DNA of 64,000 bases from Sphagnum magellanicum (lineage: Eukaryota; Streptophyta; Sphagnopsida; Sphagnales; Sphagnaceae): NCBI GenBank assembly GCA_021904315.1, contig CM038923.1, forward strand, positions 12,158,038 to 12,222,037, given 5' to 3'. A model generated the notes under the pieces. It saw only the letters and a program-made list of their open reading frames with translations, ran no database searches and was not told the DNA's origin. Below, piece by piece: positions 11,996 to 26,054 of the stretch (its first letter is position 1; each line of letters starts with the position of its first letter). Position numbers and translations under genes: made by a program.

Positions 11996-12190
11996 CGCTA
12001 CACAAAAGAGTTCTGTGAGAGTGCAAAAGAGAGAAGAGAAAATGAGCGCATCTGCCGAATGCGTTCTTGGCCAAGTGATGAGAAACAGCGAGTTTATTTT
12101 ATTTAATTTAAATAATGCATTATCTGCAGTTGAAGCGCATTCTTCCTCTTATTGGACCACACGATTCCGGTTTCGGATATATCAAATAAA
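11996..12190 (-). promoter_or_regulatory. PsaF copy A promoter and leader
   Basis: On the minus strand, in order toward the gene, there is a conserved CCAAT box (complement at 12151-12155), a GATAA I-box-like element (complement at 12120-12124) typical of light-regulated plant genes, and an AT-rich TATA-like tract near 12095-12112. The same module is kept upstream of copy B, with the CCAAT-to-GATAA spacing conserved. The leader is about 90-100 bp. Confidence 0.6.
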
Positions 12191-12630
12191 TACCATTCTT
12201 CGTCTCTACCCCCGCCCCCTCCCGGCACCCGTCCCCCACAAAATGGTGAAAGTGACAATTTTTTTTGCTGAATGAAACACAATTTACACACTTGAAGACA
12301 TTTTTTCCTTTTTTCTTTTCGGATGTATCATATAATTTCTTTTTTATTTTTTGCTTTAAAAAAAATCTTCCTTTTATTTTTTACAAAGCAAGTTTTATGC
12401 ATTTTGAAAGAAAAAGGTCCATTTTGGTTTGGTTGGGTTACGTACTTACTTTGTAAACATTTTTTTTTAAAAGTAAAAAAGTGGGTTACATATTTATTGG
12501 CTCTGCCCTTAAGGGGGAGAGACTGTGCAATGGCATATGTAAAAAAACATTTAGAGCATTTCAATTAGCACAAATATATGAATTGTAAATGATATTAGAA
12601 ATAAACATTTATAACAATTTTTTTAATGTT
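12191..12630. other. AT-rich spacer, right end of block A
   Basis: No gene. From about 12245 to 12510 it matches 37910-38320, including poly-T tracts and the TTTTGGTTTGGTTGGGT stretch. This marks the right limit of the duplicated block. Confidence 0.7.
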
Positions 12631-12639
12631 TAATTTTTA

Positions 12640-12805
12640 TTTCAGTTTGCGCTGGGACTGGGGTGTGCAGCAGCTGTTATTGAAAATTTTCATTGCTTGG
12701 GTGAAATTTGGTCAACACTTTTGCATAATGAATTTTTTTTTCAATTGTTTTTCTTTTTGGATCACTGGAGTGCGACCAAGGTGTGGACCAATGTTGGGTG
12801 AGTAT
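12640..12805 (+). repeat. Isolated unit of the ~110-bp repeat
   Basis: Shares the phrases TTGAAAATTTTCATT, GGTCAACACTTTT and GCGACCAAGGTGTGGACC with the array at 27286-28035. The array's last unit ends in almost the same words (GTGTGGACCAATGTTGG). Confidence 0.65.
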
Positions 12806-13219
12806 GATTTTTTTGATATCCATTGGATCCGATTTTCACAAAATAGATTACAAAAGATTTTGGTTTTCACATCTTTATTTTTTTTTAAATTATACACAAG
12901 GTGAAGGTATCAATATTTTTATTAAAAAAATTAACGGGTTCTCATGATATCAGTTTTCATAAATTTGAGAACAGTTGATTATCATTTGACAATTCTCACC
13001 AACCAATTATTACTTTTTTTTAAATAAGAAAAAAAATCAAAATTACAAACAAATTATTGGTAAAAAAAATTGTAGTAAAGAAAACACATCACCCAAACCC
13101 TAAGTTTGGTCATGCGTGAGGGTGATTCAAAAAAAAATTGAAAAATAAATACATTAGCATTAATGGGGGATTGAAACTCACAAAATTGTCTTTCATCCTA
13201 AGGGCCTCCATTACTAGTA
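12806..13219. other. Spacer without a gene
   Basis: AT-rich sequence with A and T runs between the isolated repeat unit and the MULE target duplication. No coding or repeat structure seen. Confidence 0.6.
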
Positions 13220-13228
13220 CATATATTT

Positions 13229-13655
13229 GCGAGGTGCTAAATACCCCTTAACGAGCTCTATCTGGCATTGTTTCAACATCACTACCCCACCATCTAACCC
13301 CACTTTCACACCTTCTAAGTCCAAAGTAGGCTTCACCATTAGGCCCCATGCTTGCAATGTCCATGTCATTCAATGACCCCACCTACACCTTCTCCATGTC
13401 ATCATATGGACCCACCAATTTCCGTCCTTTGTCCACCCATGCAAACCATCGTCGACATTCATTTCATGTTTGTGGTCAAACCTCACTTCATCGATCGTTG
13501 TTGACTACAACACCATCACCGATATCTATAGCATGATTTGCATTTTGCAGAACAAGATGTTTTCTAGAAAAAATGGTGCTCGCAAATCATGTTTGAGATT
13601 TCTTTTTTTTAAGGCAAAAGGATAAATTGCACAATGCATTTCACGAGCAACAACT
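13229..13655 (+). repeat. Left terminal inverted repeat of the MULE
   Basis: Pairs in reverse orientation with 25630-26054 over its whole length, with small differences. Inner landmarks are the phrases AAATCATGTTTGAGATTT and CAATGCATTTCACGAGC, mirrored near 25640-25710. Confidence 0.85.
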
Positions 13656-14539
13656 TTTGCAATTTGAACCTAAAAATGACATTTGAAATCTACTTAATTT
13701 TAGATGTAGATGGATAAGTTTCATAGCACACTAAACACCACAAATTGTGGTAGCCCTTACATCACTAGCTTTTCGTTGTTTTTCAGCGCATTTGAGGTTT
13801 GATCTTCAATGAATAACTTCACTCTTGACACATTTATATTTGACATTTTTGAACGTTGCAAGATTATAATTTGTTTTTTTATTGTAAACAAAATTCGGGT
13901 AGATGTTTTTGAACTTTGCAAAAGTTTTAGGTGTTCTAAAAGGTCCATCACTTTTCTCAAAGAAGCTATCTCTTGCCATATACCTACAAAAATTCAATTT
14001 GTTCTACATGGCCCATTACATTTTGGTCGAAGTTGTCATATTTCCATGTATTGTTTCACAATTCAGCAATTGGGGTCAACATATCTAAGCTCTAGAAGAG
14101 GTCAATGTGTTTTGCAAAGGCTTCTATTTTTCAAATCTATTGTCATCTTGCATATGTATGAGTTCTGCTAGAAAATTGTACCTTCAAAATAGTTGATAAT
14201 GAAATAGAAAAAACCATCGTTGATTAGTTGCTTACAGTGTGAATGTCATTTGAGTTGCATTTGTCCTTAAATTCTTGACACTATAATTGTTTTCTATTAG
14301 ATTGCACTCTGCAAACCACTTGCCAAAATTCAAACAACTTCTTCCAAAAGATCCTTCCTTCTAATATTCAAGTTTCAACATTTAAACGGTGTTTTTTTCC
14401 ATACATCTTGCATAAAATTGCAAACATTAATATCATATGCACACCACATTTCCAATTAAGGTTTATGTAATCCAAACAAGTATCAATTTCATTTTTCTAA
14501 TACTCACATTCATAAGAGGTTTTGGTTTGAATTTAATCC

Positions 14540-17420
14540 ATGGCAAGCACAAACTACACAATGGTGTTGAATGATGCACGACTAAAAGATAGGGTTAAAA
14601 GCCTAGATTCCATTTAAAACTTGGATGGTCTTGGGATCTTTGAAATAATATCAACCCCAAAGTACAATGTATCAACAAATGATCCAACAATCACAAAAGA
14701 TGTCCAAGAATATGTTGTTCTTTCAAGGGAAAGGGACCTTCTCCATAAATTGAAAGCCACAATTCAAAATCCTCCTCTTGGACCTTTTTTTTAAATGATC
14801 TCATGTGGCTACCACATTTCACAAGTGGCCATGGTTTGTATAAGGAAGTTAAAATTGCAGTGATACCATGGAATCAATTGGAGGATTTTGTTGAAGGGGA
14901 GAAAAACAATCCAGATTTCCCTTGCAAGTTTACAAGAACAAAAGACCACATTAGGTCATCCGCCCTAGGCATGTTGACACACCCAAGAGTAAATTCTACT
15001 ACTCTTGTTTATAGGTGCGGATTATAAAATGCATAGTTCATCCATTTCATTCCAATGTTAACATTTTATGGATGTTCAATGAATTGAGGCATGCAATGTC
15101 TTCATTTCTATCTAATGTTCTTTCTAAATATCACAATATGATGAATTTTATGGCAATTTCATAATTTGAAGAATGTCCATGGCAATTTTCACTCTGTAAC
15201 CATTGTTATGTTTGTAGGTTTTCTTATAACTTCGGACCAAAAGATAGAACCCATGTTCTTCCAAGGGACATGTAGAAGCTTCAACTATCTACACAACAAA
15301 AACGAAAGCGAAGGAATGTCAATGATGCATCCATGAGATGAAAGGGAAAGAAACCGTTGATAGAAATCTTTGAATCCACTCGGTTGTCAAGGCATAACAC
15401 AAGGATAGGGAAGATGATGTATGGGATGTCAATTAAGCACAAGTGTCAAAGGTCTTTCATTGTAAAACAACTATATTTGGACCACAACTTATGTCAATTG
15501 ATCTACCTCCATGCAAAACATACAAACAAATAAGGAATGGTTTGCCATGGGATAGCTATGATTGGATATTGACATGCATTGGGTTCACAATTATCCAATG
15601 CCATGAAAGCACACCCCATGCAACTTTTAAGGCAATGGTTGTCCCTTGCGCAAGTCATGACACATCATAAATCATATGTCAAGGAACAAGCACAACAAAA
15701 TGAACCTGTCACCCATGACACATTTGTCCTACCATTGTATGTTAGAAACCTAACCAAAAAGAGGGCCGACGAATTATGGCAAAAGCATCCTAGGGACCCA
15801 ATTAGTGTGAGAATGTGGGTTTTGGAAAACCCAAAATTGGTATTCTTTTATCTTGAACATACCCCTTTGGATCTCAATTTACCGAAGTAGGATGAAACCC
15901 CTTTCACATTAGGGATTCAAACCACTTTGCAATCATAAATGATGGCAAGATTTGGACATGGGAGTTGCCTTTCATTTTATACTACATTTGGAACAAATCA
16001 AACCAGGGTATGTCATCATCCTCCATTATCCCGATTCTAACACATTATCTTTCTATAACACAAATTTGATCTACATGGAATACAAATGTGTTTTCATACT
16101 AATTAATTTGAACATGTTTTATATGTTTCTCCAATACCCCTTGCACACCATGATGGTGTTTGATGAATGGCAAAATGGAATACCAATTGCATTCATAGTA
16201 ATTGGGAAAACTTGAGAGTGTGACCTAGACCCTATATTGAAAGCATTATCACAACAAATGCCTAGTGGCTAGATGCCAAGCACTATCATTGTGGACAATG
16301 CACAAGTTGAAATCAACGTTTTGAGGTATGATACGTCACTTCCCTACCTCTCAGCACATGGTCATTGGTCAGCAATGTACATGGACGTTTATATCGTACT
16401 CCATCCATTTCATTATTATTTGGGGCATCCATTTCCAAAATATTATTAATGTTTGCATATCATCTCCATTCATTATAAGTGTCATTTTGTTTCCATGTAC
16501 AGTTATCTATATATGACCATGTTGTAATCTTAGCGAGTTGTTTCATGTCTTCCGACCATTGCACAAAATAAAATGTTTTTAGAAATGTTGTAAAAACTTG
16601 TAGGTTTGCTTTGGTGTTCAATATTTAATGTTATTCTTGTTATTTTCTATGGTTATTTCAACATAGGAATGTTTGGCCAGATGCATGAGTCCTATTGTGT
16701 GTGTGGCATGTCCGAAAAGCTTTGGCTAAAAATGTTGTCAAAAAGATTATAAATCCACAAGAAAGATCAAACGTCCTATTAGCACTTGGGAGGATTATGT
16801 ATTCTTGAGGATGTCCCATTGATGTTGACCTTATTTTTTGGGTAGAACAAGAAATTGAAATGCTCACAACAAATTTTCCCAATGAAGGGCTTTTCATTCG
16901 ATACTTTAAAGAACTTTGGTTGCAAAAGGCAAGAATGTGGTGTGTTGGAAATCGCAATATATCACATGCAAGGCAAGACACAAATTCTACAGTGGAATCA
17001 TTTCATAGTAACCTTAAGCAAATTTTGTATTTTTCGCGAAAAAAACTTACAGGGCTTTGAATGGATTGGCCCATTTACCACCTAGTTGGTGATGTCCTTA
17101 CTCACTATTGGTATGATGTGCAGTGTAAGATCTTTGGTTACATCAAAAATAAAAAATGTGAAGGAATATCACTAGTGTTATGCTTTGGGCCCGTGACATC
17201 CCGTCCACTAATGTTTTGCTATACCCATATGCGGATGACATTGCTTTCATGGCATCTTGCAATCATCCACCCAAGGTCTAGACCATGCATGCCCTAGGTT
17301 TTGAATGGCCCCAATGTGACTACGCACCTACAGCACAAGGGATTATTTGTAAGCATGTTATAAAATTTTATAAGATGTTTCATCCAACCATTCTTGATGG
17401 TGCGATTGTTTGAGAAAAAG
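14540..17420 (+). pseudogene. MULE transposase, decayed
   Basis: Successive fragments in shifting frames give the MULE layout. An N-terminal DNA-binding-like part (about 14800-15027, ending VNSTTLVYRCG) is followed by a probable intron and a linker containing KKRADELWQKHPRDP (15.7-15.9 kb). The catalytic core has MVFDEWQNGIP (about 16150) and TIIVDNAQ (about 16290), which supply the two early acidic residues of the DDE triad. A WHVRKA motif (about 16700) and the region around NSTVESFHSNLKQ (about 16990) follow. A SWIM-type zinc-finger-like stretch (CDYAPTAQGIICKH, near 17320) closes the gene. Several stops and frame changes show it cannot make a full protein. Confidence 0.8.
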
Positions 17421-18805
17421 ATATTTTTCATGGTGTGCAAAGGGGATCCCTAGTAACAAACTTGCCAACTCTTGAAAACATGCTTCTTAAAGAGGAACAC
17501 AACCTTCCACAAACCAAGAACTTTCCCACCTTTCAAGATATAGAACATCATGATCTCCGACAGACAAGCAACATCAACAACCTAATTGAGCTAATGTGGC
17601 TTGAAGTACTAAACATAGCAACAAAAATTCCAACCTTGCAACAACATTTGTTCCCTTCGTTGAAAGCTATTAAAGGAAAACAACATGACATGCTTGCACG
17701 AGGTTTGGCTTAGTTGGTGCATCCAAATGACTAGCATTTGTTCCCAATGAGTCCAGATGATAATAGTTTGAAAAATCATAGACGTGTGCTTGAATTTAAA
17801 AGTGTTAGTTCTCATAACTAGAAAACAAAGCAACTAGGTTTATTCTCATTTAGTTGGATGTTTGCGCTTGTAGAAATCTACTTTGTTAGTAGCAAATATC
17901 AATTGCTTAAGCCTTACCATGCATCTATTGGTGACAAATGTGCATTTCCTAGTAATTGTTTATACACGGGCACCCAACAAAGAATTTATGACTCCTTAGG
18001 TTCTCAACATATACTCCCATCAATAGTTTAACATTGTTTTGAACTTGCAACTATGGAACTTACTTTGTCGATCTAAAACACACAAACCACCATCTTACAA
18101 TGATGTTCTCTAGTTTATGTTGTTTAAATTACTTTGGTGGTCTCTGTAGTGGTTGCCTACTTAAGAAAGTTCATTGATACCAAAATTATCTACATACTTG
18201 TTGCTAGAACAACTAGTTGGTTTGCATTTGTGTATCATGTTTTCAAATAATGCAATACCCAATCACCTAATTCACAATTCAAGTTAGGGGCAAACATGTG
18301 TATTTTCATGTCTATAAAGCACAGATGTTAATTGTTCTGAAATCAAAAAAGGATTGAAAGGTATACAATTAAAGGAAAATATCAAAACATTGCACAAATT
18401 ACAAATGTTTCTATACATATGTTTGCTACAAACAGTTCGATCTACAAAAACATAGTGAAAGCCCTATAGCCAATGGTCAACAAATTACAACAAATGCCAA
18501 AGGCACTTATAGATAGGGACAACATGTAAACTAAAAAATGTTGGAGGATTTAAAAACATAATGGACGTGCTTTCAAGTTTTGCCACTTCTTCGAATTGCA
18601 ACACCATTCCCAGATGATGCTATAGACATCAATCTAGTATCTTCATGTTGTTCTTCCAAATCAACAACCCACTATGTAGATCTATTTTCAAAACCTTGTA
18701 TAGTCTACATGTCCACTAGTGTGACTCGAGTTGCCAATGCATCATGCGTCGAAAACCATGTGGGGTCATCTACAACAAAACATCTATGATGGCATAAATT
18801 TGTGT

Positions 18806-19526
18806 TTAGTACATTTGGAAAAAAACTTGCGCATGGAGAAAAAACAATTCTACATTTAAGGGCTTAAACACACATATTTCAATGGATGATTCCAAGTCTT
18901 TTGCCATGTAGTCACAAAACTTTTTAATAAATTTCATGACATAAAAACCGCATTCCCAATCTGATTGTTGTTGTGGACCATCAAGCCACACCCAACCAGA
19001 TTTTGAAAATGCTTATTTCCACACACATGACCTTGAAAAGTTTCCTTCTACAATTGCTCGTACTTTTGTAAAAAACATAACAAGTTGGCATTATGAAATA
19101 GGTTTGCAAATTTGAAAGGATCATAATCAAACAAATGTTCTGCATTCAAGATTAGAAGACTCTAATGATTAACATATTCGATTGGGATAAATATTGCCTC
19201 CACTATCACAATCAATTGAACTTTTTTACGGACAAACTAAATGACACTATGTTTAAACTCCCCTTTTCTTTTCTCTAGTTCTTGATGATCTCCCACATAT
19301 GGGGGTGTGTGATGTATAAATCACAAAATGAAAGACATTTGTGCATAAACCACATTTTGAAGAAATCCATAGCGTTAGTGGAAAGGTGGCCTTCATTACA
19401 GTCGAAAAGGGTAATGTATGCATCGATTCTCAATTTCATATAATCACTTGAAATTACAAAAGAAACTACATAATCCTTTGTCCCACCTCTAAAATCAATG
19501 AATTCTTTCACCACTATCACCAACAT
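18806..19526 (-). pseudogene. ULP1/SENP-like cysteine protease fragment carried by the MULE
   Basis: The minus-strand piece 18806-18991 reads GPQQQSDWECGFYVMKFIKK, matching the C-terminal signature of C48 (ULP1) SUMO-protease-type domains: the glutamine that helps form the oxyanion hole and the nucleophilic cysteine in a D-x-x-CG-x-Y/F-V-M context. The His-Asp half of the triad is not clearly visible upstream. A second piece at 19275-19526 (LSTNAMDFFKMWFMHK) probably belongs to the same gene. In plants such domains are carried by Kaonashi MULEs and some CACTA elements. The copy is fragmentary and inactive. Confidence 0.65.
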
Positions 19527-20807
19527 GTCTCAAAATTGTAGTTTTAGCTACAAGTGTCAATGATGGCTCTACTTGAAGATTAAAAAAAAAAATTCAATAT
19601 TATAGCATGTTGACAACTAGGCATATACAACCTAATGTCTATGCTTAGAGGTCAAAAATATCATCAATGACAAAATATGCCATTTCAAAAAAGCAAGAAA
19701 ACAATGCCTAAAACAATTGCATTGCAAGCTTAAAATTTTGATAAATAACTACGTTATACATCTTGTTCATGAATTATCTACTAATTGGGCTTGTCTATGT
19801 GGGAAAAGGTATACAATCCTACAAAGCTTCAATACATGGATTGAAGCAAGTAAACCTTAAGTCCTTAACACATAATTGTTACTTACTTTTGCTTTGCAAG
19901 AATTGTTGCAGCTATAATGTCCAATCATTCAATTGTTGTGTCTTCCTCATGCTCTGCAATAACAATGGGGGAAAACAACAAACTTATAGGGTCACTATCT
20001 TTTATTACACCTTGCATGTTTAAGGTTGGCTGCAATTGTGATGTTCTTTGTTTCGACACCTCATAGTTCAAATTGTGTATTGCTTTCAAAGGGCTATGAA
20101 AACAATCCCCAAGAGGTCGCAATCCCAAGGATAGTGAAAGTGTTTGTTTGAATCTAGTGTAAGCTTCTGACATTGTTGTTGATTACAACAAAGTGGTCGA
20201 GCTTGGATTGTTAACATAGGATTGTAGATCAAGTTCAAACTCCTCCTTCATGCCTTGCCTACGACTCTCAATGCTAATAATCTTATTAAACATCCCAAAT
20301 GGCATATGTTCATAGGTTGTTTTTTGTAGCACTTAAGAGGGGACATCTGGGAGAATGGAATCTTCAACTTGTAAGGGCATAAGATTAAGCGCATTTGATG
20401 AACCAACACCTACAGAACATTGTAGAACCATGATTGATCTTTTTAGGAATCTAAATTTAACAATTCAATTGGGTTAGTATTCACCATGGACTGAAAGAAC
20501 ATTGAAAACAATAGACTTGGAAAACATAGTCCTAGATGGTACTTGTTGTGGTGTTGTCATTTCTTTTTGATGTGCTATTCACATCTGTTGTAACTGGCAA
20601 ATAGGGTTTGATTCTGCTAAACTTCACATGCAAAACAAAGACTTAACTGTCCATGATGTTAGCCAATGCAATTGTGCATTTAAGATGTTGCTCTAAAATA
20701 GTTCCATCCATTGCAAGGGAAAGCTTCCTAGGGAAGACCAACCAATGTCTATCTCTTCTTGAACAAGCAAAACTTTAGAAGCCGCCTGAAAACGCCAAGT
20801 TCAAAGG

Positions 20808-22896
20808 TTAGGTTTCTATAATGCAAGGGAATTCTGCAAGGGATCCTTCTATTACAAAAATGAAATATTGGCAGCTAGGATGGCAATAAATTACATCAAA
20901 TACATGCTCCAAATAGTTTTTGTCATCATGGCCATCTATGAAAGTGCAGCACATAGCTTTCAATTCCAATGTCATTCCCACTTTTTGCATGTCTGAAATT
21001 GTTCTATGAACAATCTTTGACATGAACCCAAGAAACTTTTCAACAATTGGCTCTTGTTGTTGAAGATCAAATCCAAGAAGGCCCAACAAGTCTTAGCAAC
21101 ATTGCTTGACTTTTTCAATGCACTGCCATTGTTTTAGAAACCATAAAAATTTGTAGTCCAAAATGTTTTGGACTACTATGGTTAGTCGAACAGAATGGGA
21201 CTAATCCCAACAGTAATGAAGGATGTTGCAATGAGTCAACCTCATATTAACATGAGCAAGTGGATGTAGTTTCCCAAAAGTGTTTCTACAAAATAATTTG
21301 AATGCATAGATGATGTGAGGGCATTCCATGTTAAATGACACCGGATGCAATTCCTTATCCATTTCTAACATGATGGTCTATAGCTCCTCTTAAGTGTGCT
21401 CCCAAGGGCACTGAGGTCCAACTTGTAAAAGAAATCATTTCAACATATGGTATAATGGTGACCAACCCCATTTTGCCCTCTCTTCTGTGGCCTTGACATG
21501 TTTGTCAAATTTGTGCAATTCTTGTTGAACATAATCCTCTTTCTTTTTCTTCAAAGTTTATATAGCTCCTACTTTCTTCTCATCATATTCCTTTTTTAGT
21601 TGCAAGTACTACAAGTATTCCCGAAGGCACTTCATTTGATTAAACTTGTTCATTGTGTTCTCTCCACTCCCTCCAAATGTCCATGCATTGAGGGATTGTT
21701 TGACAATGTCATTAATGTGGATTGCCCTTTCAATGCCTCCACTAACTTGCATGGAAAAAAAAGGGGTAAAAAACATTGTCTAAAAGCAAAAACCAAAGAA
21801 AACAAAATATTGCAAACCTTATAATACTTAGAAGTGGATAAAAGTACCACTAATCAAATGCAGAAACCAGCATGCTACCCAAAGCAGCTTTTATTTCCAT
21901 TTTCATCAAAAGCGCCATAGTCTTTTCATGCTTTTCCAAGATCTTCGTATCCATCATAACGTCTATTTATGATAAAAGAACATAAAGTCCATTGATTTTC
22001 AGTTATGTCGAAGGAGGAGGCAATTCACAAAAGCTCTCAACTATGAAACTTTCTGCAATTGTTTTCACCTTTGCTTCTACATCAATTCTTGTGAAATGCA
22101 TTATATTCCTCAATGGTATAAACCCAAATGGGAATAATGACAAGGGGGTGGGGGGGTGGGGGGGTGTTTTGTTTTGCTTAGTAGATAGTTTATTGGGTTT
22201 TGGATGCTTTAATGATTGTTTCGCATGTACATTATTTTTTGTTCCTTGCTTATTTGCAATAGACCCTAGAAAGCTCCAAAATACCAATGTTAGAAAAGAA
22301 ACATGCCAATACTTGCCATTGAAAATGTCAACTTGTAACCATGAAATAAAATGTAAAAGAGATGAAGAATTATACTTGCTTTTGCATTGCGATTTGACGA
22401 GAAATTTTCATCGCTACTTAGTTCATATACCTCTCTTTCCTTTGGATGTATGGGTCTTGGAGGTGGTATACCAAATGGTTGCTTATGTAATTTTGGTGGT
22501 GTAGGCCTTTTGTGGTTTGTTTTGCCACATCATCAATTGTTTGTTTGCTTCGGTTTGGGAGCATTTTCCTAAATTTCTCCCCTAATTTATTGAGCTCCTT
22601 AAGTTCAACTTTTGTCATCTTTGGATACATTTTGAATAGTTCACTGCCCATGTAATTAGGGCACAAATTCATCATTTTGTGTGAAGACAAAATATTTTTG
22701 TCTTTAAACAGATTGCTACAGAACTTACATTCAAATGATGGCTTATTACCTGTGAACACATCAACATGTCAAATGTCAAAATATGTTTCCAAGGCCAATT
22801 GCTCATACTCATCTTCAAGGTACAAAATGACACAATGATGTTTATTTTGTTGCATTGTGAACTTGTAAATCTTGATATTCCCTTGTAGACCTCCAA
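20808..22896 (-). pseudogene. Further decayed minus-strand frames of the MULE's second gene
   Basis: Open pieces at 20808-21089 (starts MLGLLGFDLQQQEPIVEKFL) and 22418-22759 lie on the same strand as the ULP1-like fragment, upstream of it in reading direction. The second has a cysteine/histidine cluster resembling a C2H2-type finger (FECKFCSNLF, then H and C about a dozen residues on). They are probably the N-terminal half of the accessory protein. No family can be named. Confidence 0.4.
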
Positions 22897-23780
22897 ATAC
22901 CTGCAATGGCAAGATCACTGGTTGTCATTCCCCACTACATCAACAACCATATATTTTGATACAACAACACACACATTACCTCAGGGCGAAACTCAACAAA
23001 ACAACCATCACATCTATAGTTGTAGTAACACAATATTGAAACAAGAAGCAATGAGACACAAATCTCATCACAGGTACAACACATCTCAATACCCACAAAA
23101 CTGTTAAAACGCAATTCCAAACTTTTTATTTTTATTTTTTATTACTTGCAATTGGGTTGTGTTTTGCATGTGTGTATCTGCTTATTCTTACATGGATTGG
23201 TTCTTCATTATCAACTAAGAGGATAATGGGCACAATGGACTGTTATCACAACATCAACATCTATTACAACTACTATTTTGAAAGGAAATTAGATCAGTAC
23301 CCACAACAATGTTATAGTGTTAGAAGATTCAATTACAACAAGTGCAAAAGATTCAACTGTAATGATAAGTGTAAAAAAGGGGGAGGAAAATAGGTACCTT
23401 TTAGGATTTTAAAGGGATTATGTGGAACCTGGACGTAATGTAAATAATAACCCTAGTGCTCCTTCTACTTAACCTTAGTTGACCAAAGGATTGGGGGTAG
23501 TGGCAAAACAAATTGAAATGCATACAAAAACAGAAACATGCAAAATGCAACCAAGGAATTTGTTCAAACAAAAAATGAAGAAAAAGTCATAAGAAATTTT
23601 TACCTACATTGAGTTCCTTTTGTATTTAAAGCAAAACGCAAAAATTTTAGACCATAGACAAAGTTCTACTATGCTTAGAATTGAACTTCAAATTGGACTC
23701 TCTGAAATCAACAATATTTTGACAATATAATTTAACCTAGTATGCTTAAGCATGTTTGAACATAGCCTAGGAATGGTTTT

Positions 23781-24700
23781 TATCGAGACCCTAACCTTTG
23801 GCTCGCGACCAAAGCAAGGGCTTGCAAAGGTGCAGGTCAAAAGTGAAACCCGGGAGTTACATTTCATGCACTTGGGAGTGTAGGAGAGTGTGAGGGGATG
23901 AACTCACACACTCCCAAGTGGGCTCCCACTTTGAGAGTTGGAATCTCAATGGATTCCCAAATTTTTAGAAATCAATTTCAAAAGTCAAAACTCATTGGAT
24001 TAAAAAGATCCTTCTACCATTAGAAAGCTCGTGAAACTTAGATGTCTAAAATGGGCTTGCATAACCCATTTGGGTATTTAAAACATAAGTTATGGCCAAA
24101 AAAATGGTCGGGAATCAAATTGTCAATTTGATTCCCAACCACTAAAAGTTGGGAATTACTTTAATTTACTTACGTTCAAGTGGCATGCCACATACCTTTC
24201 AAAATCTTTCAACAAGGGCTACAACTTTGCTGCAGACTTGACCTCAATTGGAGTTTGTACAAAAAGTTATGGGCTTCCAAAGTTGCATGAGTCCTAATTT
24301 AGGGAATTTCGGAATTCCCAACTTGGGAGTATTGGAACAAAATGACATTTGGGTGTAGGCCCTATGGTCAAGCATAAATAATACTATAAGGGGGAAAGTG
24401 GTGGCTTCCCACAAGTTTGGGCCATGGTGAATCTTGTGAGTCCATGTATGTCGGTGGTTCATCCATGCATTAAAAGTGCTACAACTATGCACTAACCAAT
24501 TTATTGTTTGGTTTATGCAGGCCCATGTGAATAGTTGACCCACTTGTCATTCATCTTAATCCCTATCCCAAAGCTCCAACATGCCTTACTTACCCCTAAA
24601 AATGTTGCGAACTAAGGAGCGCATCCCAATTTCTTCTTCTTCCACTATTTTTACCTTCAAACTTACATTTGAGTATTACGAGGAGTTTGGGGGTGTGTCA
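23781..24700 (+). mobile_element. Solo LTR nested inside the MULE
   Basis: A 920-bp copy of the same LTR family as 26374-27280, in the same orientation. Its flanking pentamers (GTTTT and ATTTT) are a near-match target duplication. No internal region is present, so this is a solo LTR, older-looking than its neighbour. It post-dates the MULE in which it sits. Confidence 0.75.
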
Positions 24701-25629
24701 ATTTTATTGTTACACCTATCAATTATGGTAAAAAGTACCATGTACCTTTACGAATAATTAAAAAATAAAATTAAGTTGACTTGCAAAAAGAAAATATAAC
24801 AATAGACAATAGTTATTACTCGTGCTACATAATTCAAAACCAAACATTTCACTCATCACATATTTTAAACATGGCCATCAAAAGTTTATAACACAACTTA
24901 CGCAAAAAGGACAACAAAAACATGTACTAAATAGGAGAGAAATCAAACACCCATTGATTCTTGGTCACTTTCCAAATTCTAGATGGATTGTTGGTGAATT
25001 AAGGTTTTAAATATGCTATGTACTTGGATTTTCCCAACAATGAAACAATAGCTCCAAGTGCCTACATTCCAATATAAACAATGAAAGGAAAAAAAATAAT
25101 GAAACGGGAGACTTACCCTTTCTAGCCATCATGTTGCTGCCAACTTTACAATATTGATGTATTTTTGTCAACCAAGGAGGCGAATCATGTAGGGGTTTTC
25201 TTGAGCAATTATTGGCAAAACTTGTTGAAGTAACCCCATGTGCTCTCCTTTTGTTGCCATTGCCATGACTTCAAGGTCATTAAGTTTTAGGATGTCTTCA
25301 ATCCCTAATTCATCGGATTCAATGGCATGGGCGTTGTCCACAATTGTGATATTCAATTCAATTTGTGAAAAGTCCGCAATGATTTTGGAAGGAGTTGAAT
25401 TGTGTTGTTCAACAAAACTTCCAATTCTAGATTGCGTGTTCTCTCTAGGAAAAGTTCCTTCCATGATTGGCAAAACTTAATAATGCAACGCAAGTAAATG
25501 CAACATGAGTTTGTTGTGTGCTTTAGTATTGAATTTGTTAAACTTGTCATTTCATCAATCAATGTAACACTTGTAGTACTAAAAGTACATGACGAAATTG
25601 TTGCAACTCAACCTTAAACCTTCATATTT

Positions 25630-26054
25630 TGCTGGTGAGATGCACTATGCAATTTATCCTTCTGCATCTAAGAAAAGGGAAATTTCAAACATGATTTGTG
25701 AGCACCGTTTTTTGCAAAACACATACCTTGTTCAACAAAACGTAGATCATGTTGTAGATATTGTCGATGGTGTTGTAATCAATGATGACCAACAAAGTGA
25801 GGTTCAACAACGAACTTGAAATGAATGTTGACAATGGTCTACATGGGTGGATGGAGGATGAAAATTGGTGGGTATGTCTGATGACATGGAAAAGGTGTAG
25901 GTGGGGTCACCGAATGACATGGACATTGAAAGTGTGGGGTCCAATGGTGGGGCTTGTTTTGGACGTGGAAGGCATGAAAGTAGGGTCAAATGGTGGGGTA
26001 ATAACACTAAAATAACATCGGATAGAGCTCATTAAGGGGTATTTAACACCTTGC
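25630..26054 (-). repeat. Right terminal inverted repeat of the MULE
   Basis: Reverse-complement partner of 13229-13655. The outer end reads GGGGTATTTAACACCTTGC and is followed by the target duplication at 26055-26063. Confidence 0.85.

Larger units (their letters stand above)
13229..26054 (+). mobile_element. Mutator-like DNA transposon (MULE) of the ULP1-bearing, Kaonashi-like type
   Basis: The ends are defined by sequence. The left terminus is GCGAGGTGCTAAATACCCC, the right is its inverted near-copy, and both are flanked by the identical 9-bp target duplication CATATATTT (13220-13228 and 26055-26063); 9 bp is the MULE standard. Long terminal inverted repeats span about 13229-13655 and 25630-26054. 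Inside are a decayed MULE transposase on the plus strand (about 14.5-17.4 kb) and, on the minus strand, decayed frames including a ULP1-like cysteine-protease piece (18.8-19.5 kb). This two-gene layout matches plant Kaonashi-type MULEs. Both genes carry several stops and frameshifts, so the copy is not autonomous, although its ends remain well matched. A solo LTR is nested at 23781-24700. Confidence 0.85.

Noticed and set aside
11462-12106. Long plus-strand frames opposite PsaF (also 36571-37254)
   Set aside because: Arginine-rich antisense shadows of the PsaF codons; they occur in both copies only because the gene is duplicated.
22141-22170. G-rich GGGGGTGGGGGGGTGGGGGGGTG tract as a regulatory quadruplex
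   Set aside because: Lies in decayed MULE interior; looks like a microsatellite with no gene nearby.
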